From positions 370,251,387 through 370,315,386 of the forward strand of contig OX336388.2 in the NCBI GenBank assembly GCA_946902985.2: a stretch of 64,000 nucleotides of DNA, read 5' to 3'. A program made the translations under genes and the position numbers. This document shows positions 55,495 through 64,000 of this stretch, in pieces. The notes under the pieces were generated by a model. That model made no database searches. It worked only from the letters and a program-made list of their open reading frames with translations, and was not told the DNA's origin. This stretch comes from Meconema thalassinum. Its lineage: Eukaryota; Arthropoda; Insecta; Orthoptera; Tettigoniidae. The first letter of the stretch is position 1, and every line of letters starts with the position of its first letter.

Positions 55495-55739
55495 TGCCTA
55501 TTTCTATTTATGAAAAAATAGGCTTATGAGATCACCTTTTGTCCGTGTGTGTCCGTGTGTGTGCCCCCACCCCCCACTAATAAAATCTAAGTGGCTGGAT
55601 AGATTTCTATTAAATTCGGTAAGGTCATACTGTAGTACTATTCAGGTCGACCCCGACTGTGCCCAACAAATTTTATTACGTTTCAATAATCCAACATGGC
55701 GGCTGTGCGATATATTTCACTGGCATTCTATATCTCCGA

Positions 55740-56248
55740 ATCTCAGGAGACTTCTGTTACTTAGGAAACAAAATAACCAGTGATGGTTGGAGGAAAGAGG
55801 ATATAAGAAGTAGGTTGGCTCAGGCAAGGAAGGCATTTCTACAGAAAAGGAATCTGTTGACATCGAGCGTGGCACTCTATGGAAGTGAAAATTGGACTAT
55901 TGGTGCAGCAGAAAAGAGGAGATTTGAAGCGTTCGAAATGTGGTGTTACAGGAGAATGATGAAGATCAGATGGGAAGAGAGGGTTACAAACGAAGAGCTA
56001 TTAAAGCGAGTGGGAGAGGAGAGATGTTTCTGGCGACTGCTAATGAAGAGAAGAGATAGGTTGGTAGGACACATACTAAGACACCCAGGAATAGCAAACT
56101 TAGTTACGGAAGGAAGGTCGAGGACAAGAACTGTAGGGGTAGACCGAGATTAGAATATGTTAAACAGTTTGCCTCGAATGTGGGGTGTGGTAGCTGTGTG
56201 GAGATGAAACGCTTAGCTCAGGACAGGGAGGCATGGAGAGCGGGATAA
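55740..56248 (+). pseudogene. Captured LINE C-terminal fragment, unit U4
   Basis: Open from the repeat-derived leader MPNKFYYVSIIQ through DFCYLGNKITSDG, TIGAAEKRRFEAFEMWCYRR, NEELLKRVGEERCFWRLL and VGHILRHPGIANL to the shared frameshift. The 164-codon frame joins repeat DNA to LINE DNA and has no RT box. Confidence 0.88.
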
Positions 56249-56494
56249 AACCAGTCAAAAGACTGAAGACTCAAACAACAACATCAGCCGATATGAATGA
56301 ATTGATAAATATCAAAGACACAAGATAAATGTATAGCGTAACACTAAAAAGTCCCTTGGTATTAAACCTTACATGGTGCACCATAAAGAAGGATCGAAAA
56401 TTGAACGCCTAAATCAACATACTGCAACATGATGTATGAAAATATGATAAAATAATCATCTGCAACAAATTTCAAACACATATTAAAACCCTAA

Positions 56495-57918
56495 CAGGAA
56501 GTTCCGTGACGAACTAAAGAGCCTACTTTTCCTAAAATTAAGTTTCATACCAATGATTAAACTAGTGTATATGAACCTATCTAGAATAATGACGAAATTA
56601 AGTTGTTAATATCGAAATGCCTAATTAGTTCGAAATATACCTGGTATAATGTAGCCTAATAGAGCAGTACTGTTGGCAGCCCTGGCGACTTAATATATAC
56701 ATCTTCGTTCCATCTCTTAAGGTACAGAATACACAATTTGGTTGAATTCCAATGAACTTTACATGCAGTAAGACTCTGGATTTATCAGCACGCGTAAAAG
56801 CATGTTTGGCAACAATGTCATGCGTGTGCTGGTCAGAAATGATCTGAAATATTATGATATCTTGTTGTGCCAATTATGGATGAAATCCATTTTTAGTATA
56901 CAAGTTACATGTTTCTTACAATTGAACCTATCTGCAGGCATAGAATCATGTTGGTAGCACTGTCTTATATTGATTACTCCAAATTTATCTAGAATGCCAG
57001 GTGCTATACGTGTGCAAATTATGGAGCTATTGGCTTGCATATTTTCTGATTTACTGATATTAGGGAAAAATATATAGACAGCATTTATTAACAGTTGGCA
57101 GTCCTGATTCCTCTTAAGAATAAGCATAGTCATATCTGTTATGGTACACATAGCACATGCGAAATTTGGTTAAAATCCAACTGATAGTATAGGAGTTACA
57201 TTTATTTCAAATTTGGTGCTATCAGCAGGCTTAGAATCAAGTTGGTAGAACTGACTATATACGTTACTCCAAATTAATCTAAAATTTAAGGTACTAAACG
57301 TGTGCATAGTTTAAAGCTGTCGGCTTGCATACTTTCTGATATTTTGGTATTTGGATAAAAAATTGAGAGAGCAATTATTAACAGTTGGCAGCCCTTGTGG
57401 TTCTTAAGAATACGCTCAGTCATATCTGAGTATGTCCACATATTACATACAAAATTTGGTTGAAATCCAATTGATAGTGCAGAAGTTATATGCATTTAAA
57501 AACTTGACTTATCAGAAAGCTTAAAATTATTTCGGCAACATTGTCACGCATGGCCTCCTGGAAATTAAACATAAATAGCATTATCTACTTGTGAGCCAAT
57601 TTTGGAATAGCTCCCATGCATACCTTTCAAGATATCCAACATGGAGCTCAAATTTCTAGTGCGTTTTTTTTCAGCAGTTGGTAGCACTGACATCATTTTC
57701 AAATATGGGCCTGAGATATTCCGGTATACATCTTTACTCGTACTAAAAATGGTTTCGATTGCTGAAGCCGTTTATGAGTTGATAGGGGGGGGGGGGGGTG
57801 AGACACACACAGATCCAGACAGACAGACAGACAGGTAGCCAGACAGAAACACATTTTCCCGGATCGATCTCATAAGTCTACTTTTTCCTCATTGTTGCAA
57901 AATGTCAAAAGTAGACTA
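56495..57918 (+). repeat. 1.4-kb segment, copy in U4
   Basis: Collinear with 50165-51580. Ends with poly-G, (AC)n, (CAGA)n and the hairpin arms AGTCTACTTTTTCC / AAAAGTAGACTA. Confidence 0.85.
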
Positions 57919-59586
57919 AAAATGCCTGATTTTCTTACAGATCACTGCCAGTAGAAGAACGAGTCTAGTATTAAGGGACTTTTTTTTTTCAAGAAACATT
58001 GTGTATCTGTGTGTGTATATGTCGGCTCCCCCCTATCAATTGAAACACGACATTTTGTACAGAAGTAAAACTAGAAAAGGGCACCTCAGTGTCATGTTTA
58101 TTTTGCCGCCATCTTTACCAAATCTCAATTGTAGCTACTCAATTGGTCAAAACTTATCATTAATAAACGACTAAACTAATCATCAGGGACACGGAACAGA
58201 ACTGAAATGCGTTACGTACCGCTTGTGTTCCACGTTACGTAACGTACGCCATACCGCGGCCCCGAGCTGGCTTGCGGTATCGTTCCGGAACTGTAACTTG
58301 GAACTCAGAACGAGCGTGTGGAACGTTACAGCCCTGGAACACTACAGTCGGAACTCGACTCCCAACTGTACCGAGCATCAAGGTACGTGTAAGCGGAACT
58401 TTAGCTCCTTTGTGACCAATAATAATATTTTTTTTTCTAAATTAAACCTCCCGTCCTTGCTTTTCGTTTACTTGTTGGCCTATTTTCATTTAGTAGTGAT
58501 AGAAGCCATTTTTCAGTGATGCTTAATTCTAATAATGAAAGCTATTCAGTCGAGTTTACCGACTGGAAAGCTTCCTTTATTATTTACATTTATGAAAGAT
58601 AGGCCTATGACATCACATATAGTCCGTGTGTGTGTTCGTATGTGTGTGTTTGCATGTGACCGTCGCCTCGCTCCTCTCCATAATAAAATCTAAACTGCTG
58701 GAGCGATTTCAACGAAACTCGGTAAGGTCATAGTACTATTTTGTCCAACCCCGACTGTGCTCTTCAAATTTTATTACATCACACCAATCCAACTTGGCAA
58801 TTGCGCGAAATATTTCACCGGCATTCCAAATCTCCGAAACTATTACAGATATCACCCTGACGTTTTGTATGGTGGAAAAAAGCACTAATAGAAGTGTAAC
58901 GATGGGACTCTCAAATACCGAACATGGCGGTCAAGCGAAGTTGTTGTATTTAAATAGACTTTCCTCGAATTTAAACCATCCGAGTGCCGTCACACATGGT
59001 ACATCAAATGGTATGCACCTTGTAATGCACTGACATCCTATTCAGCTCAATTGTTTACATAACTTCATGATGGCGGCTGTGCGAAATTTTAAAATTAAGG
59101 TTTAATTTCTTGTGTCCTAATCATGCGATCGAAACCAACGTTTGAACAATGCACCTAGGCAATAATCATCAGCTAATAGTACATAGCTCTATGGCCTACA
59201 ATGTATATATAAATCAAATATGGTGACCATCCGAAATATTTAGACGATGCTCAATGTCAACTAATCTCTGACAGCAATCAAACTTAATTGTTTTCTTAAC
59301 CACGAAATGGCGCTAGTGTCAGATTTTAAAATCTCGTTTTTTGCCTATTTCTATTTATGAAAAAATAGGCTTATGAGATCACCTTTTGTCCGTGTGTGTC
59401 CGTGTGTGTGCCCCCACCCCCCACTAATAAAATCTAAGTGGCTGGATAGATTTCTATTAAATTCGGTAAGGTCATACTGTAGTACTATTCAGGTCGACCC
59501 CGACTGTGCCCAACAAATTTTATTACGTTTCAATAATCCAACATGGCGGCTGTGCGATATATTTCACTGGCATTCTATATCTCCGA

Positions 59587-60095
59587 ATCTCAGGAGACTT
59601 CTGTTGCTTAGGAAACAAAATAACCAGTGGTGGTTGGAGGAAAGAGGATATAAGAAGTAGGTTGGCTCAGGCAAGGAAGGCATTTCTACAGAAAAGGAAT
59701 CTGTTGACATCGAGCGTGGCACTCTATGGAAGTGAAAATTGGACTATTGGTGCAGCAGAAAAGAGGAGATTTGAAGCGTTCGAAATGTGGTGTTACAGGA
59801 GAATGATGAAGATCAGATGGGAAGAGAGGGTTACAAACGAAGAGCTATTAAAGCGAGTGGGAGAGGAGAGATGTTTCTGGCGACTGCTAATGAAGAGAAG
59901 AGATAGGTTGGTAGGACACATACTAAGACACCCAGGAATAGCAAACTTAGTTACGGAAGGAAGGTCGAGGACAAGAACTGTAGGGGTAGACCGAGATTAG
60001 AATATGTTAAACAGTTTGCCTCGAATGTGGGGTGTGGTAGCTGTGTGGAGATGAAACGCTTAGCTCAGGACAGGGAGGCATGGAGAGCGGGATAA
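59587..60095 (+). pseudogene. Captured LINE C-terminal fragment, unit U5
   Basis: As in U4, with DFCCLGNKITSGG (two substitutions shared with U6). Confidence 0.88.
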
Positions 60096-60341
60096 AACCA
60101 GTCAAAAGACTGAAGACTCAAACAACAACATCAGCCGATATGAATGAATTGATAAATATCAAAGACACAAGATAAATGTATAGCGTAACACTAAAAAGTC
60201 CCTTGGTATTAAACCTTACATGGTGCACCATAAAGAAGGATCGAAAATTGAACGCCTAAATCAACATACTGCAACATGATGTATGAAAATATGATAAAAT
60301 AATCATCTGCAACAAATTTCAAACACATATTAAAACCCTAA

Positions 60342-61766
60342 CAGGAAGTTCCGTGACGAACTAAAGAGCCTACTTTTCCTAAAATTAAGTTTCATACCAA
60401 TGATTAAACTAGTGTATATGAACCTATCTAGAATAATGACGAAATTAAGTTGTTAATATCGAAATGCCTAATTAGTTCGAAATATACCTGGTATAATGTA
60501 GCCTAATAGAGCAGTACTGTTGGCAGCCCTGGCGACTTAATATATACATCTTCGTTCCATCTCTTAAGGTACAGAATACACAATTTGGTTGAATTCCAAT
60601 GAACTTTACATGCAGTAAGACTCTGGATTTATCAGCACGCGTAAAAGCATGTTTGGCAACAATGTCATGCGTGTGCTGGTCAGAAATGATCTGAAATATT
60701 ATGATATCTTGTTGTGCCAATTATGGATGAAATCCATTTTTAGTATACAAGTTACATGTTTCTTACAATTGAACCTATCTGCAGGCATAGAATCATGTTG
60801 GTAGCACTGTCTTATATTGATTACTCCAAATTTATCTAGAATGCCAGGTGCTATACGTGTGCAAATTATGGAGCTATTGGCTTGCATATTTTCTGATTTA
60901 CTGATATTAGGGAAAAATATATAGACAGCATTTATTAACAGTTGGCAGTCCTGATTCCTCTTAAGAATAAGCATAGTCATATCTGTTATGGTACACATAG
61001 CACATGCGAAATTTGGTTAAAATCCAACTGATAGTATAGGAGTTACATTTATTTAAAATTTGGTGCTATCAGCAGGCTTAGAATCAAGTTGGTAGAACTG
61101 ACTATATACGTTACTCCAAATTAATCTAAAATTTAAGGTACTAAACGTGTGCATAGTTTAAAGCTGTCGGCTTGCATACTTTCTGATATTTTGGTATTTG
61201 GATAAAAAATTGAGAGAGCAATTATTAACAGTTGGCAGCCCTTGTGGTTCTTAAGAATACGCTCAGTCATATCTGAGTATGTCCACATATTACATACAAA
61301 ATTTGGTTGAAATCCAATTGATAGTGCAGAAGTTATATGCATTTAAAAACTTGACTTATCAGAAAGCTTAAAATTATTTCGGCAACATTGTCACGCATGG
61401 CCTCCTGGAAATTAAACATAAATAGCATTATCTACTTGTGAGCCAATTTTGGAATAGCTCCCATGCATACCTTTCAAGATATCCAACATGGAGCTCAAAT
61501 TTCTAGTGCGTTTTTTTTCAGCAGTTGGTAGCACTGACATCATTTTCAAATATGGGCCTGAGATATTCCGGTATACATCTTTACTCGTACTAAAAATGGT
61601 TTCGATTGCTGAAGCCGTTTATGAGTTGATAGGGGGGGGGGGGGGGTGAGACACACACAGATCCAGACAGACAGACAGACAGGTAGCCAGACAGAAACAC
61701 ATTTTCCCGGATCGATCTCATAAGTCTACTTTTTCCTCATTGTTGCAAAATGTCAAAAGTAGACTA
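60342..61766 (+). repeat. 1.4-kb segment, copy in U5
   Basis: Differs from the U4 copy by a handful of bases and by the length of the poly-G run before GTGAGACACAC. Confidence 0.87.
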
Positions 61767-63189
61767 AAAATGCCTGATTTTCTTACAGATCACTGCCAGT
61801 AGAAGAACGAGTCTAGTATTAAGGGACTTTTTTTTTTCAAGAAACATTGTGTATCTGTGTGTGTATATGTCGGCTCCCCCCTATCAATTGAAACACGACA
61901 TTTTGTACAGAAGTAAAACTAGAAAAGGGCACCTCAGTGTCATGTTTATTTTGCCGCCATCTTTACCAAATCTCAATTGTAGCTACTCAATTGGTCAAAA
62001 CTTATCATTAATAAACGACTAAACTAATCATCAGGGACACGGAACAGAACTGAAATGCGTTACGTACCGCTTGTGTTCCACGTTACGTAACGTACGCCAT
62101 ACCGCGGCCCCGAGCTGGCTTGCGGTATCGTTCCGGAACTGTAACTTGGAACTCAGAACGAGCGTGTGGAACGTTACAGCCCTGGAACACTACAGTCGGA
62201 ACTCGACTCCCAACTGTACCGAGCATCAAGGTACGTGTAAGCGGAACTTTAGCTCCTTTGTGACCAATAATAATATTTTTTTTTCTAAATTAAACCTCCC
62301 GTCCTTGCTTTTCGTTTACTTGTTGGCCTATTTTCATTTAGTAGTGATAGAAGCCATTTTTCAGTGATGCTTAATTCTAATAATGAAAGCTATTCAGTCG
62401 AGTTTACCGACTGGAAAGCTTCCTTTATTATTTACATTTATGAAAGATAGGCCTATGACATCACATATAGTCCGTGTGTGTGTTCGTATGTGTGTGTTTG
62501 CATGTGACCGTCGCCTCGCTCCTCTCCATAATAAAATCTAAACTGCTGGAGTGATTTCAACGAAACTCGGTAAGGTCATAGTACTATTTTGTCCAACCCC
62601 GACTGTGCTCTTCAAATTTTATTACATCACACCAATCCAACTTGGCAATTGCGCGAAATATTTCACCGGCATTCCAAATCTCCGAAACTATTACAGATAT
62701 CACCCTGACGTTTTGTATGGTGGAAAAAAGCACTAATAGAAGTGTAACGATGGGACTCTCAAATACCGAACATGGCGGTCAAGCGAAGTTGTTGTATTTA
62801 AATAGACTTTTCTCGAATTTAAACCATCCGAGTGCCGTCACACATGGTACATCAAATGGTATGCACCTTGTAATGCACTGACATCCTATTCAGCTCAATT
62901 GTTTACATAACTTCATGATGGCGGCTGTGCGAAATTTTAAAATTAAGGTTTAATTTCTTGTGTCCTAATCATGCGATCGAAACCAACGTTTGAACAATGC
63001 ACCTAGGCAATAATCATCAGCTAATAGTACATAGCTCTATGGCCTACAATGTATATATAAATCAAATATGGTGACCATCCGAAATATTTAGACGATGCTC
63101 AATGTCAACTAATCTCTGACAGCAATCAAACTTAATTGTTTTCTTAACCACGAAATGGCGCTAGTGTCAGATTTTAAAATCTCGTTTTT

Positions 63190-64000
63190 TGCCTATTTCT
63201 ATTTATGAAAAAATAGGCTTATGAGATCACCTTTTGTCCGTGTGTGTCCGTGTGTGTGCCCCCACCCCCCACTAATAAAATCTAAGTGGCTGGATAGATT
63301 TCTATTAAATTCGGTAAGGTCATACTGTAGTACTATTCAGGTCGACCCCGACTGTGCCCAACAAATTTTATTACGTTTCAATAATCCAACATGGCGGCTG
63401 TGCGATATATTTCACTGGCATTCTATATCTCCGAATCTCAGGAGACTTCTGTTGCTTAGGAAACAAAATAACCAGTGGTGGTTGGAGGAAAGAGGATATA
63501 AGAAGTAGGTTGGCTCAGGCAAGGAAGGCATTTCTACAGAAAAGGAATCTGTTGACATCGAGCGTGGCACTCTATGGAAGTGAAAATTGGACTATTGGTG
63601 CAGCAGAAAAGAGGAGATTTGAAGCGTTTGAAATGTGGTGTTACAGGAGAATGATGAAGATCAGATGGGAAGAGAGGGTTACAAACGAAGAGCTATTAAA
63701 GTGAGTGGGAGAGGAGAGATGTTTCTGGCGACTGCTAATGGAGAGAAGAGATAGGTTGGTAGGACACATACTAAGACACCCAGGAATAGCAAACTTAGTT
63801 ACGGAAGGAAGGTCGAGGACAAGAACTGTAGGGGTAGACCGAGATTAGAATATGTTAAACAGTTTGCCTCGAATGTGGGGTGTGGTAGCTGTGTGGAGAT
63901 GAAACGCTTAGCTCAGGACAGGGAGGCATGGAGAGCGGGATAAAACCAGTCAAAAGACTGAAGATTCAAACAACAACATCAGCCGATATGAATGAATTGA
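63190..64000 (+). repeat. Higher-order array unit U6, cut by the window end
   Basis: Same modules and the same U5-type substitutions. The array continues beyond the window. Confidence 0.9.
63435..63943 (+). pseudogene. Captured LINE C-terminal fragment, unit U6
   Basis: As in U5, but CGA to TGA at about 63702 (AAAGTGAGTGG) adds a stop after NEELLK, the change expected from decay of a methylated CpG. Confidence 0.88.

Larger units (their letters stand above)
55495..59341 (+). repeat. Higher-order array unit U4 (long form)
   Basis: 3847 bp, nearly identical to U5. Differences seen include GAGATGGTG/GAAATGGCG (about 55460), TTACTTAGG/TTGCTTAGG, TGATGG/TGGTGG and TTTCAAATT/TTTAAAATT. Confidence 0.93.
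59342..63189 (+). repeat. Higher-order array unit U5 (long form)
   Basis: 3848 bp. Near-identity to U4 starts near 55224 in U4 coordinates and continues across the U5/U6 border, so this is a recent tandem duplication. Confidence 0.93.

Noticed and set aside
55659..56153. 164-codon protein joining repeat DNA to LINE sequence
   Set aside because: The frame crosses a repeat/LINE junction, lacks RT catalytic motifs, ends in a shared frameshift and varies between units. It is a passenger fossil rather than a gene.

Overview
The window is eukaryotic, gene-poor and packed with transposable elements, satellites and their ruins. The elements point to an arthropod, most likely an insect with a large repeat-rich genome. 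They include a BEL/Pao retrotransposon, APE-type non-LTR retrotransposons, tRNA-headed SINEs, hAT MITEs, TA-flanked Tc1/mariner-like elements, and Helitrons ending in a GC hairpin plus CTAG. I see no intact host protein-coding gene and no intact tRNA or rRNA gene. Nearly every open frame longer than 60 codons is either a broken transposon gene or a chance frame inside a repeat.

Layout. 1-271: 3' end of a Tc1/mariner-like transposon, including the transposase C-terminus. 769-3415: a hairpin, a (TG)n tract, then a 293-bp satellite of about eight monomers. 3846-5506: a 5'-truncated LINE. 6285-8095: a hAT MITE with a nested SINE, plus other SINEs. 8431-13139: about 4.7 kb of T/C-rich DNA with nothing recognisable. 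13295-16099: a Helitron carrying a 128-bp tandem array, followed by a TA-flanked transposon with a truncated transposase. 16440-17120: a palindromic satellite. 17160-18560: a composite repeat. 19494-20631: a second hAT MITE with a nested SINE. 22197-23170: another copy of the dispersed repeat. 23543-25586: an array of 253-bp units, three in one orientation and five in the other. 26045-28430: a broken LINE on the minus strand. 28455-29975: a dispersed repeat copy. 30640-31633: a minus-strand LINE. 31735-32840: a roughly 42-bp palindromic satellite with a nested SINE. About 33040-37380: long inverted repeats enclosing a ruined gene that resembles FEN/XPG nucleases. 37685-38160: another palindromic repeat. 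39601-45366: a BEL/Pao element inserted in the composite repeat. 45784 to the window end: a higher-order tandem array with short (about 2.4 kb) and long (about 3.85 kb) units. Every unit carries the same captured LINE fragment, and one carries a Helitron whose empty sites are visible in sister units.

The most interesting signal is in the 253-bp array. Each unit contains a type-I hammerhead ribozyme fold: three helices in the correct order, a GAAA strand, a GUC cleavage triplet and a near-canonical CNGAUGA strand in which U4 is replaced by C. Its loops 1 and 2 are complementary over 9 nt. A TATA-like box lies about 36 nt upstream of the predicted cleavage site, and the array is bounded by a 12-bp direct repeat. 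This is the architecture expected of a retrozyme or a Penelope-related non-autonomous retroelement. Two more systems deserve attention. One is a dispersed repeat architecture (hairpin, TTATGAGATC, (GT)n, poly-C, then monomers of about 290 bp) that carries many YY1/PHO-like ATGGCGGC motifs. The other is the nuclease-like gene relic between long inverted repeats.
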